Source: Lineus longissimus (Eukaryota; Nemertea; Pilidiophora; Heteronemertea; Lineidae). Taken from it: DNA of 64,000 nt. How positions within the stretch are numbered: the first letter of the stretch is position 1; every line of letters begins with the position of its first letter. A program made the translations under genes and the position numbers. The DNA is taken from the NCBI RefSeq assembly GCF_910592395.1, contig NC_088322.1, positions 12,271,431 through 12,335,430 of the forward strand, read 5' to 3'. Under the pieces are notes generated by a model that saw nothing but the letters and a program-made list of their open reading frames with translations, was not told the DNA's origin and did no database searches. This document shows positions 34,643 through 45,300 of the stretch, in pieces.

Positions 34643-37600
34643 CTAAAACTCTTCATGGGTACCACTGCCCTTTGACTGCTTAGCTTTGCGTCCACGACGT
34701 GTCTTGATCTTCGATAACACTTCATAAGATCGTTGTATTTCCATGAATTTTATCGATGCCGCCTCTTTCTTCTCTACATCTTTCTCTTTATCGGGATGCC
34801 ATTTTCTGGCCAGTTTTCGATACGCTGCTGTGATCTCCGTTTGACTAGCTGTTTTCTTTACACCGAGAACCTGAAGAAAAAAAAAAGAAGTTTGTGTAGT
34901 GGCAGGCTCATTGCTTCAATTTGGGGTTGCTGGCCTCTGGTGAAACCTCCTGTCAGGAGGACTACAAGACTAGAGCATATAATCTGTCCATTTTATGGCA
35001 GGCTCATTGCTTCATTTTGGGGTTGCTGGCCTCTGGTGAAACCTCCTGTCAGGAGGACTACAAGACTAAAGCATATAATCTGACCATTTTATGAAAACCT
35101 GTTTGGCATTGTTGACCCTCGCCCAATAGATTTGCAAACTGTTACAGTATACCGAGGTAGCAGATGCAACAGTAACTCTTACAGCCGTGTTTATTAAATA
35201 AGCAAGAACTCAAAGCCCAAGCCATACTTGGCCGCCAATTTGAAACAACACCAATACCGACCTTATACGCATTCGCCTCTCCTTCTGGATCCAACGCTTT
35301 CATAAACTCATCCCACATATTCTGGAAGCCGTGAATCTTATAATATTCATAAATCTGTGAAAAGGTCTGTTTAGTCTCTGCCCAAGCAGGTGACTTGAAA
35401 AAGTTATGTATCGCGTCACGTAGTTTGACTTTTTCTCCATCTTCCGACGTCAACTGTACGTTATTGTACAACATCGACCCCCAACATGACATATATATCA
35501 ACCCACAGAATCCCAGCACAGTGACTCTTTTGCAAAAAGAATGTCTCTCATATGGTCCCTCTTTCCATTTTTTTCCTGACCAGTTTACCGAGATGGTCGA
35601 CACAATGGCCATCGTTGTGATGTAACTTGACATGTCGTTCCAGAAGAAAGGTAGGAAACAGTAGGAACTGATCAGAGGTGATGACAGGGCACATCTCTCG
35701 CGACCGAGATTGGCAACGATGTAAACTCCTGCAGAAGATAGAAGGGGAATTTGTTTTCAACATGGGTAAAACATCTCAGGATCTCTTTCAATAGGAATTT
35801 TTGAGCTAATGGGGCAGGGTTTGAGGACTGACATGTTCCCTCTTCAAAGTCCAAAGGTCAAAAGATACATCAACCCTACCCTAGGACTTTCATTTCTAAT
35901 GGTTCTTGACTAGTACTTTGCTAGGCATGCCGTTTTTCTTCTTTCGACAGGTTTGAAGCAAATACTGGTTACCAACATTTGTACAGCTTCTGAAAGTTAC
36001 TATATGTGCACTAATGATTCATGTGCCACATGTCATCTCTCATAATAGCTTATCTCACTCTGACACACTGATGTTGTCAGGTGGTGTTGCGAGTACCAGC
36101 TGTTTATCTCCAAAAAATCTCACCACTGTAGGCCTACATGGAATTACTGTCGTTTCGCTACATTGCCAGTTCGCTACAAGTCGTTTCGCTACATGTGGCG
36201 GTCGTTTCGCTACATGGTAGGTCGTTTCGCTACATGGGTGGAGTCGTTTCGCTACATGATGGGTATGGTCGTTTCGCTACATGGAGGACGTTTCGCTACA
36301 TGGGTGGAGTCGTTTCGCTACATGGGTGGAGACGAGCAAGCCAACGCGAAGGCCTTGCAAAGGCCTCCAAATCTGCGTTGGAGTGCGTTTGAATGACCCC
36401 TGTCAATCAATAATAAGTACGTATACACGGATAGACGATTGAGCGAGCCAACGCGAAGGCCTTGCAAAGGCCTCCAAATCTGCGTTGGAGTGCGTTTGAA
36501 TGACCCCTGTCAATCAATAATAAGTACGTATACACGGATAGACGATTGAGCGAGCCAACGCGAAGGCCTTGCAAAGGCCTCCAAATCTGCGTTGAAGTGC
36601 GGTGGGGCCGGGCGTTTTTCGTAGGGGCGGGCGGGGACGATCACCAACTCTTTTTTTATGTGGCCTAACCCAGGCCAGGACGACAAGAACCCCTTGCGCG
36701 CCATCAAACCGTATAAGTTTTTTTACCGGCAAACTGTGCTATAATAAATTTGTAGTCACCACCGGGAATTATAGTAGGGTAAAATAGACTCCACCCATGT
36801 AGCGAAACGTCCTCCATGTAGCGAAACGACCATACCCATCATGTAGCGAAACGACTCCACCCATGTAGCGAAACGACCTACCATGTTGCGAAACGACCGC
36901 CACATGTAGCGAAACGACTTGCAGCGAACTGGCAATGTAGCGAAACAGCCTGATACCCCTACATGTATACAAAGCAATACTCTTGTTTTACCGATATAAA
37001 ATCGGTTGATTGATTACTACGAAACTGAATTAAAGGGCAAGCTGGAACATGACGTCGATCACCGGACAACTTGATGTTGCCAACAGATGGTCGGTCCAAA
37101 TTAAACATCTTGATTGTCATCTAAGGATCATACACATAAGCTTGAACCAAGACATTCAGAACTGCTCTTAGAACAGTGAAACTCGAGTATGTAACAGTAT
37201 GGCAATTTATCTGATTTTATCCCATGAGTGGCAACCTTTATCATTGGTGGCGTACCAAAAAATAATGTATAAGTAGGCCTAGCCTAGACACCAAGTACTG
37301 AAGTAGGCATATCATTATTTGTTCTTTATGCTTTAACAGTTTTTTTAAACATCTTTAGCTTACCGGTACATTGTTGGAGGTTTAGGCCTAAACATGCATC
37401 ACTATAATTTGCAATACTAGAGAGGTTCAGACGTTTAGGATCTAGGCTGTACTGACATCGAGACACACCACCTCGTTCTCAGATCAAATGAATTGACCAA
37501 CTGAAAGTGAAACCACATAAAAGGGATGATGAAACTTTTACAGTGATTGCCTTACCTAGTGCTACACCAGCTGGCGTTGCTAAAAGTATCAATGTCCATA

Positions 37601-37967
37601 TTGAGAACCAGCCGCGCTCTTCTGCTAGGGGTCCACTCACATACTCTTCCGGAACTGCCAATCGAACAAGGTACCCGTACAACGTCCCCGTAAAAAGCTC
37701 CCCTAGAATTCTAACCGAGTTAGTCGATGGCCTCTGCTCAATCTCCTGGATTTGCCTCAGCTGTAACATGTAGTCTCTACCTTCATTTGTGTCGGTGACA
37801 TACTGAGGAATCTTTACCAAGTCTCTCAACCAACCCAGTCCAAAACATCCACCGAAAGTTGACCACCAGATGAAAGCATGCCAATCTCGCCTCAAATAAA
37901 AATGGTGCACACCGAAAATTCCGAGGAAGAACCACAGAATGTAAGCTATCACTATACTCTTCGCCAT
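34643..37967 (-). CDS. DNAJC22: DnaJ homolog subfamily C member 22 (membrane J-protein)
   Basis: Three exons join in phase: 37556-37967, 35262-35728 and 34643-34870 (1107 nt, 368 residues; family members are near 340). The N-terminal region has hydrophobic membrane segments beginning MAKSIVIAYILWFFLGIFGV and a HHFYLRRDWHAF loop. This is the TM2-like start typical of the family, continuing with GVYIVANLGRE and IYMSCWGSMLYNN. The last exon encodes a C-terminal J domain with the HPD tripeptide in ARKWHPDKE, which should stimulate Hsp70 ATPase. C-terminal placement of the J domain is diagnostic of DNAJC22. The insect relative (Wurst) acts in clathrin-mediated endocytosis. The protein ends in a basic KTRRGRKAKQ tail. 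The start is the first Met of the conserved MAKS; an upstream in-frame Met exists. Intron 1 holds a foldback element, intron 2 a 96-bp duplication. It is divergently paired with the RBJ-like gene. Confidence 0.92.
34901..35092. repeat. Two-copy tandem duplication, 96-bp unit, in DNAJC22 intron 2
   Basis: Copies begin at 34901 and 34997 with GGCAGGCTCATTGCTTCA and are almost identical over 96 bp, ending with CCATTTTAT. The duplication starts 30 bp inside the intron from the acceptor of the J-domain exon. Confidence 0.85.
36152..36946. mobile_element. Foldback element with 160-bp arms
   Basis: The left arm 36152-36311 and right arm 36787-36946 are reverse complements over 160 bp with about two mismatches. 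Each arm is itself an array of TCGTTTCGCTACATG units separated by short variable spacers. The 475-bp interior holds a 107-bp tandem repeat. There is no transposase frame. It sits in intron 1 of DNAJC22 and could form a long hairpin in the pre-mRNA. Confidence 0.85.
36334..36600. repeat. 107-bp tandem repeat inside the foldback element
   Basis: Units start at 36334, 36441 and 36548 with GAGC.AGCCAACGCGAAGG and run for 107 bp. The third is cut near 36600. Each contains the near-palindrome AAGGCCTTGCAAAGGCCT. Confidence 0.88.
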
Positions 37968-38828
37968 CTTATGCGACTTTCTGCAAAGTTTGTACAAAAT
38001 TATCGAGCTATAAATCGGTTAAAATGCGTGTTTTTTAAGAGAGTTTTGATTTTCAACTTGCAAAATGCCAGGAAGTTACCGGAATCCCCAGAAGGGGGTT
38101 TCCCAGGACCTGCGTCATTTTCAACCTGGACGCCAAGAACTTTAGTTCTGTACATTTTTTAGTACATCGATATCTAGATTCGGTGTACCCAATTGCTGTC
38201 CTGGAGGCATGTGTCCTCATTTACATTTACTTCGGGAAATACCAACGTGTCGTTAGTGGAATGGTAAACAAACAAAATCGGCGTCAGAAAATAGCATATT
38301 CGTGATTTAAACCAGTTTTCAGTGATTTGAAGGTGAAAGCTAAGGTTTGTTTATCCTGGGAATGCCAATTAACATGCCGTTTTGTCTGTTATATGCCTTT
38401 GATGATCATGATAGGCCCACAAAGTGACACATGATAAACGTTGCCATGGTTACATGATGCTATAACTGCATGGGTTGAATTTCTGAAATTGGAGTATGAA
38501 GTGGCGGAGGGCCTTGTAGCAAGCGAGATACAGCTTCGTCTCATGGGCCTATTTGTAGGCTGACACTTCCCTCTAGCCCTTCAACTGCCCCCCCCCCCCC
38601 CCCCACCCCATGCCCCCAGCCCAAGGCCAATACGTTTAACTATAGGGGGGGGGGGGGGGGGGGGGGGGGGGGTAGTTCTGTAGGGGTGAACGGGGATTCT
38701 CAACAATTGGTGCAAGTCTGAATTGCCAGTGGCCCAAATCTAAACCAATCACCATTAATATCTATTCCTTCCAGGTCTGTGTGTATTCGGCCAATCACTC
38801 CATGAGGAAAAGGATGACGTGATCCAAG
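37968..38828. promoter_or_regulatory. Shared divergent promoter region of DNAJC22 and the RBJ-like gene
   Basis: The two start codons face away from each other 861 bp apart with no gene between, so promoters for both must lie here or in undetected 5' UTR introns. No TATA box is convincing. The region includes a 17-C run at 38588-38604 and a 28-G run at 38645-38672. Confidence 0.5.
38588..38672. repeat. Paired poly-C and poly-G runs
   Basis: Seventeen Cs at 38588-38604 and twenty-eight Gs at 38645-38672, separated by 40 bp. They can pair as a hairpin or form G-quadruplex/i-motif structures. Run lengths in the assembly may be inaccurate. Confidence 0.8.
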
Positions 38829-40901
38829 ATGGACAGAAAACCTGGGACCCTGGCAAAGAATCCGAAGAATGCTGCATCGTCTTTGGTTTGGATCAAGATT
38901 GTTGGCATCGGTAACTCTGGTGTTGGCAAAACATGCCTGATCAAACACTTCTGTGAGAGCAAGGTAAAAACGTAAATTTATGACAGATGATCAAGATTCA
39001 GAAAATTTGGTTGGGGGGGGGGGGGGGCCTGCTCCAGGCAGCAATTCGAAAAAGATTGAAAATTGGAGTTCCCTTCTACCAATTCCTTTTAAAAGGCAGT
39101 CAGCCGGGGAAACATTTTTGCAATTCAAAATTACTAGGAGGCTTACTCCATTTTTAACCCCCTTCTCTCCTTTTCAGTTCAGCTCGGGCTACCAGCCAAC
39201 AGTGGGTGTGGACTATGGATTCAAAATACAGAGTGTCCAGGGCATGGATCGTAAGTGTTAGGTCAGGTGCAAGAGCAAAGATGAAAATTTACAGTAGATA
39301 ATTTGAATTCATGTCAGTTGCATTGACATTGCTGTTGATGGGATTACAGTGGAACCTCCCTTAGCTGACAACTCTCTATCAAGGACGCTAGTTTTTGTCC
39401 AGTATTGGTTGTTTCCATTCAAATTGACCTCTCTAATCAGGACACCTCTCTAATAAGGACAGCATTTGTCAGGCCCAAGGGTGTCCTTATTAGAGAGGTT
39501 CTGCTGTATGTCCAACTTCTATCTACTTCTGTACTGTAAAATCGGTCAGGAGATACTGCAATGGAAAGTAATTGTTCCTGCCTGATTTTACACTACGTAT
39601 TAAGCATCCTTTTCTTCATATGGCTTTTAGTACGAGTCCATCTCTGGGATTTGTCCGGCAATGCAGAATACCTCGATGTCCGAAATGAGCTATATGCAAA
39701 TACAGACGCCGTCTTCTTGGCCTTTGACCTGACCAATCAAGCAAGCTTTGAAAGCCTCGACATCTGGCTGCGGGAACTCACCAAATATGCCAATTCTCCC
39801 CCTGAAGTCATACTTTGCGGCAACAAGGTAAGCCCTCCTGAGTATTTTGTAAATTACAGGGTTCAGTATTGTTTTGAACAAGGAGTTTTCAGTCGATAGC
39901 GCTCATCACTTTTCACCGGCAGTCGACCAGGGATCAAAATCCCAATAAACAAATTTCAACATTAAACCAATTTTCATATGAATTTTTATCGATAAATCAT
40001 GTTTATTTCTAGTTGGATCAGAAAAATAAACGAGTGATCTCAGCAGCCGATGCAAATAAATGGGCCTCAGGGCATAAAATCAAGTAAGTCATCCGCCCTG
40101 TCCGACAATGTAGATGGGAGCATGTATACCCATTGATAGGTCAAAAATGTGACCCGCTCTACCAAAACTAGGCGCTTGTCGCATCTGAACTTGACAGGTT
40201 GATACGGACTTGTTGTTCATTTCCCTATTGTAGACCTTTTGTAAAATGTGACCAAATCAGTTTGTAATAGATTTCACAAAAGGTCTACAATAGGGAAATG
40301 AACAACAAGTCCGTATCAACCTGTCAAGTTCAGATGCGACAAGCGCCTAGTTTTGGTAGAGCGAGTCACAAATATGTCCTGATATCACATGCATAATCAG
40401 GATTTGCCACCCTCAACGAAGAGAATTGGGGGGAGGCCAACATGATCTTTTGGCCAAAACAGCTTCTTCCAAAGTTTGTACCCCAAAAGAAAACCAGCAC
40501 CAAACTGAAGGATACAAATTCTGTTTCATGTTTGTAGGTAATCCACCGTAGTTCCAACGTTCGAGGTATACTAACTGTGGTATGGCACAACAAGGATGTG
40601 GAAACCCTCCTTGAAGGACTTTTCCGAGGGGGAAGAATTCACTGTCCTTTGAAACAAGGCTTCGCAAGATGTCCATTCACAGCCCAACGAGAAAAGTCAT
40701 CTTGTCACTTGTTACGATTCTTACACTTTATGATTCACCTGTGTACAATCTTTGTGACATTCTTTTCGTGTCTCTATTTTCAGATACTATGAAACGTCAT
40801 CGTCAAACGGGGATGGCGTCGAAAAAATGTTCGTGGACGTTTTGGAGAAAATTGTGGAGAAGAAACACTTGAAAGAGATTGTGAAGATTCCACAGATTTG
40901 A
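38829..40901 (+). CDS. Rab-like small GTPase, DNAJC27/RBJ-type without J domain
   Basis: Five exons join in phase: 38829-38963, 39178-39250, 39631-39827, 40013-40083 and 40784-40901 (594 nt, 197 residues). The GTPase motifs are complete: P-loop GNSGVGKT at residues 28-35, a switch I region around YQPTVGVDYG, WDLSGNAEY for the G3 box, GNKLDQKN for G4 and ETSSSNG for G5. The usual G3 Gln after DxxG is Asn. VRNELYANTD resembles VRNEFYKDT of RBJ. The protein ends KIVKIPQI-like with no prenylation Cys and no J domain. Vertebrate DNAJC27 continues into a C-terminal J domain; here a stop and an AATAAA at 40984 follow at once. RBJ-family proteins are linked to signalling and trafficking. Its divergent neighbour is DNAJC22. 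Confidence 0.85.
39347..39506. mobile_element. pogo/Tigger-like MITE
   Basis: A 160-bp element in intron 2 of the GTPase gene. Ends are CAGTGGAACCTC on the left and, on the reverse strand, CAGCAGAACCTC on the right, each flanked by TA. Such ends and TA duplication fit the Tc1/mariner pogo group. The interior repeats CTCTCTAAT.AGGACA words in both orientations. Related debris lies at about 32555-32625 and 60842-61000. Confidence 0.7.
40149..40369. mobile_element. Near-perfect 94-bp inverted repeat (hairpin element)
   Basis: 40149-40242 and 40276-40369 are reverse complements over 94 bp with one mismatch and a 33-bp loop. It lies in intron 4 of the RBJ-like gene. It is non-coding and has the form of a young hairpin MITE. 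No target duplication is obvious. Confidence 0.88.
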
Positions 40902-40983
40902 TACGATGCAACAGGGGTGTTTGGGACGGTTTAGCTTTTAGGGGAACATTTTCGATTTATAGTCAGTTTATATCAATGTACAA

Positions 40984-40989
40984 AATAAA
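40984..40989 (+). terminator. Polyadenylation signal of the RBJ-like gene
   Basis: AATAAA lies 83 bp after the stop codon, consistent with a short 3' UTR. Confidence 0.6.
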
Positions 40990-41052
40990 CTCACATTTTC
41001 ATAACATTGTGTTCTTATCCTTCTGTGGACAATTCAGCCAAAACTAAGACAT

Positions 41053-41170
41053 TGGGTGATATGAATAAAGACTAGCAATTGCTTTTACTGAAAACCCCAT
41101 GTACATACACTAGGCCTTTCTGTACAAAACTGAAGTAAAATCATTTAATAGTCTTTATTCATATCACCCA
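41053..41170. mobile_element. Short hairpin MITE with 21-bp arms
   Basis: TGGGTGATATGAATAAAGAC at 41053 is repeated as an exact inverted copy ending at 41170 (21 bp perfect). The loop is about 76 bp and non-coding. Confidence 0.7.
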
Positions 41171-41434
41171 TTTGGTCTCTTGGCTTTTAGTGCTAAACTG
41201 GTTTAAATCAAATACTATCACCGTCAACCTGGCCAGGTGATATCAGGATGTTGAAGGGTGTAGTGCCTTCTTAAAACACGTGGCATCAAAGTGGTAAGTA
41301 AGTCAGGATTCAGTAGCATCTAAAGATTAACCTGATCCAGAATTTTCAGACACAATCAGAAACATCATCGTACCTTGATTTCAACACTTGAAGCCAGCAT
41401 ACCTTTCGATAATTTATTGGTTCCGAGTTATTTA

Positions 41435-41897
41435 CCGTATTTTCCGGCGTATGACCCGCGGCTTTTTGCCCTCAAACAGGCCCAAAAAGTGGGGGTGCGG
41501 GTAATACAAAGGTGCGGGTCTTGCGTGGATTCTGAGAGGGATAAGCCCCAACCCCAAAGAAAAAAAAGGGGACCAAACTGGTTACTTGATAAGGATTTAT
41601 GTCCATCGTTTTCGCATTGTTTTCAACCAATATTTCCGCCATGATCGCATAGTTTGTGATGTCTCCGCTAGGGAAAATAGTTACGGCCATGCTGGAATTG
41701 ATCCACTTTGGTTAACAATTAAAAAAAACATGGCGGTTCTAGGATGTCAACATCAATGAATGGCTTACTATTTTTGGAGAATGCGGGTCTTGGAGCAGTG
41801 CGGGTCATAATCAGGTGCGGGTCTTGCGTGGCTTTAGGTAATGGTCAAAGGGGGTGCGGGTCATAGGGCAGTGCGGGGGATAATCCGGAAAATACGG
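41435..41897. mobile_element. pogo/mariner-like non-autonomous element
   Basis: The ends are CCGTATTTTCCGG on both sides in inverted orientation, flanked by TA at 41433-41434 and 41898-41899. The interior repeats GTGCGGGTCTTGCGTGG, GTGCGGGTCAT and similar words. No transposase is preserved; minus-strand frames inside lack recognisable motifs. Confidence 0.75.
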
Positions 41898-42338
41898 TAC
41901 AAGAACAGACTGGTTAACATGATTATCTGGACATCATACATATTTAGACACAAATCAATTGTAATGCCTGCCAATATAGTTGAAAAGCATCAAGTATTGA
42001 CTCAAAAATGACACTCATTACTCTCAAATCGCACCATGTCTCGATCCATTTCCTTTTGTTCTGTTTCACACATGAATCGGTACATATAGAACTTCATTGT
42101 CTGCATGTGTCAGAATGGACATATATTTAAAGAGCAATTTGTACAGCACGGAAAACGCCTCAAAATACCTTGAATAAGTTATCAGTTTTTTGCTTTAAAT
42201 CACTCGTTTTCAGATAATTCACCGGTACTGCTCTGTTTTCCTAGTGAAATCACCAAACCTCCAAGTGTCATTTTCTCGTGAAGTGGATAGCAGTGTTTGA
42301 TCAATGGAAACGTCTCGCAGCTGTGAAATGTGCACATT

Positions 42339-45300
42339 TTAGAGTTCTATTGACGTTGACGTCTGCTTCATGGCATTGTATATATAAGTATTGTTCAACG
42401 GGATGAATTGTCCGGTGATTACTTTGATGCACTCCTGGGCCGCCACGCCTCCCATGAAGGATGCCACCGAGTGAAGCTCCGATGCGCCGTATCGACACCT
42501 GGTGAGAAAAAGGAGAACTTCAGGGACGAAATGAACAAGCAGTGAGGATAAAAATGCTGTATTGGTAAGCTTCAGTGGTGCGCCATGCACTCAATGATAA
42601 ACGTACATAGACTTAAGGTGACGGACGGCTTTTCAATCAATGTTTATGTCAACAGGTTTTGACATTCTTAAAATTTGGGACATTTTCTTCCATATGTATT
42701 TGGCCTCAGATGTGGTCCCATGAATCGAGTGTACCTGTACATACATTTCATGCACGTAGTCATCTTTGATGTTTGGTCCAAGCCCCCATTCTTGAAGTAA
42801 TCGAGAAACACAAGTCTGAAAACGAAAGAATTCAATCAGATTCCTTTCCAAGGGTGTCATTCTGTCCAACTAATCTGGTGCCAAGCCATATCTAGTCCCG
42901 TTTGAGAAACCAAGCAAATTTGGACGAAACATTTTACCACATATTCTATGGATACTGGCATCTATCCACTATTGCTTTAAAAATATAACATCACGGGGGC
43001 AAAAACTCACCTTTAAATTTGATACATCGGTTTCCACTTGGTCGTCATAGTAACCAGGATAGCGGTTATATTCCGAGTAAAATCTGTCGACAGCACGTAA
43101 AAGGACGTAGAATACCACATCGCTGTTGTCTGTGTCTTCAAGATTCATCCCTGGATCGAAAAGTATCAGGACTAAGATTCATCCATTTTTAATCAAAATG
43201 AGTTTTACGTCGTCGTAATGACGGTATCGGGGGTGGCTTGATCTAGTACGAGAGATGATGTCGTCCAACTCCTAATTCGAATATTATGGGTTCAATTCCA
43301 GCCAGTTACGAGAAAGCTCAAATTTAGGGCCAGGGCAAACGAAAGTCGCATTCATCTCAGATTATGAGTGACTGGAATCCCCCCCTGGCCACAAAAAAGA
43401 CGACCAATAACCTACCTAAATCACCCACTTTAGCTGTCTGCGGTGTGTATTCCTCCGAAAGGGACCGGAAATGGATTGCCCGAAGAAAAGCTGCGTTCTT
43501 GCAGAAAAGACGAACATAGTTGTCTGATATACAATCTTGAGGCTGCAAGGTCAAAGAGGGACATTATGTACAGTAGTACGATATTGGGCAGTATACTTGT
43601 GTGTGTGCGTGTGTGGGGGGGGGGACCAAATCAGTTACCATGTGGTTCAAGTTACCCCTTCCTAACAAGTTTTATTCCACCTCCCAATTCACACGCAGAA
43701 AGTTTTTTTGCAGGGAGCAAATCAAGACTTCGTCACAAATACGTACTACTTCACTCACAATTTCAGGAAAGTGGATGGAACACTAAACAACAATACAATC
43801 AGGAGGAATTTTAGGTTGCCTCGACCCCCTCTGACCAATGCTTTCTAAATTTAAATCCATCATCAGGATTGGCCTGAAATCTCATCTAAAAGCATGAAGA
43901 TTTCAATCAAAATTAAAGGAAGATCCCATCCCATCCCCCGCTGAAACGCCGTGCAAAGGTTCCCCCGGTGAAAATTCCTGCATATGTCCCTGGTGTTAAT
44001 AGATATGTCCTTGGTTTCAGTTATTAAATTCAGTTAGAGAGTTCAAGCTAAAGGTTAGTATTGGACTGGTTAGTAAAATATTAGGAGGAAGATGGCATTC
44101 ACACTGAAGAAGCGGTAACAAAGAGCAACTAATTGGGCAATTCGATTGCATTCAAACTGGATACATTGAGCCTCATACCGACAGCATGCACTATAACCAT
44201 GGGAGGTGAAACGTACTATCACATTCAAGGACTTATTATACAAACCTACCCACGAAAACTACAAAATGGTTGTCGGCCAACCCTCAAACTAAATGAGCTA
44301 GTATTGCTAATTTCACCAAGTTTAAATGCACACACGAAGCAGCTGAGATCTAGTAAGGAAGGTGAGCATCCATATTTTGCTGATAGTCATGATAATTTGA
44401 TGTGTCAGGTCCTAGCGACGAGCATGATACATGCACATGCAGGTAACCTTTCAGGCCCCAGATCGCCATACTAAAATCATCCCGGGTTGGCCTAGCTTAC
44501 CCTGTTTGCCTCAGTGACAGGACCCGGTCCAGGTCGAGGAATTATTTAATGTTTGGTCCAAAGTAACAGAGGAATTGTTCACTGAGGCACAACTCGTGAG
44601 TAAATATGGTTTGAAATCAATGAAAGTTTGACGAGGTCCAAGTACGCTACTCCAGAAGACAAAGAAGGGAAGTGACTCTAATAGTGTTTTTATTCCAAGC
44701 TTAAATTTCTTTACCAAGATTTGTTCTAACTTCTACCTTGTAGGTTAGGCATTTCAACTCATGACCTATGCCCCAGATGAACTAATAACCAGGCCTCTCA
44801 ATTACATCTTTTTGGGACACACTGTGCTTTCCCTAAATTTAGTTTTTTACCCATCATCAGTTTATGCCAAACATCCGTCTTATGTGTCAAACAATATGTT
44901 TTTACACAATCCGGGTGCGGTAGCGTTAGAGTTTAATAAACGGTGCATATGTGAGGTAATTGAGCGGCCTGGTATTGGAAAGAAAAGGTGATGATAGAGT
45001 AAAATAAAGGGATAGGTACGTATTCCTGTTCTACCACAGTGATCTGCCGCGGCGAGTGGCTCCCTTCCTGTGGAGAGAACGTCCGAGCGTTAGCAGAGGA
45101 CATGTAGTGCCAAATAAAGCCTAAAGGTGGAGCCTGTGCAGCTTTGCATTGCGTATGCTCCTACTATACTAATGCCAGACTAGCAAAAGACGTTGGCGGA
45201 CATTTTGGAATTATATTGTCATGGGCAATGGAGTAAATGATATGAATATACAGCAAGCCAACACCAAGTTTACTTCAATTGCCTGTGGAAATGTTCTTTC

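Larger units (their letters stand above)
40902..42338. other. Intergenic region between the RBJ-like gene and NAE1
   Basis: Converging gene ends. It contains a 118-bp hairpin element at 41053-41170 and a pogo-like element at 41435-41897. No coding exon is supported; the remaining sequence is AT-rich and presumably includes the NAE1 3' UTR. Confidence 0.5.

Noticed and set aside
34733-35083. 116-codon plus-strand frame
   Set aside because: It is antisense to the DNAJC22 J-domain exon and then runs into the 96-bp duplication; no independent support.
36138-36396. CRISPR-like array of CGTTTCGCTACATG units
   Set aside because: Spacers are very short, the array is duplicated in inverted orientation, and the genome is animal. 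It is the arm of a foldback element.
43215-43308. True tRNA gene in a NAE1 intron
   Set aside because: The B box is good but no acceptor or anticodon stem pairs; annotated only as a SINE-like head.
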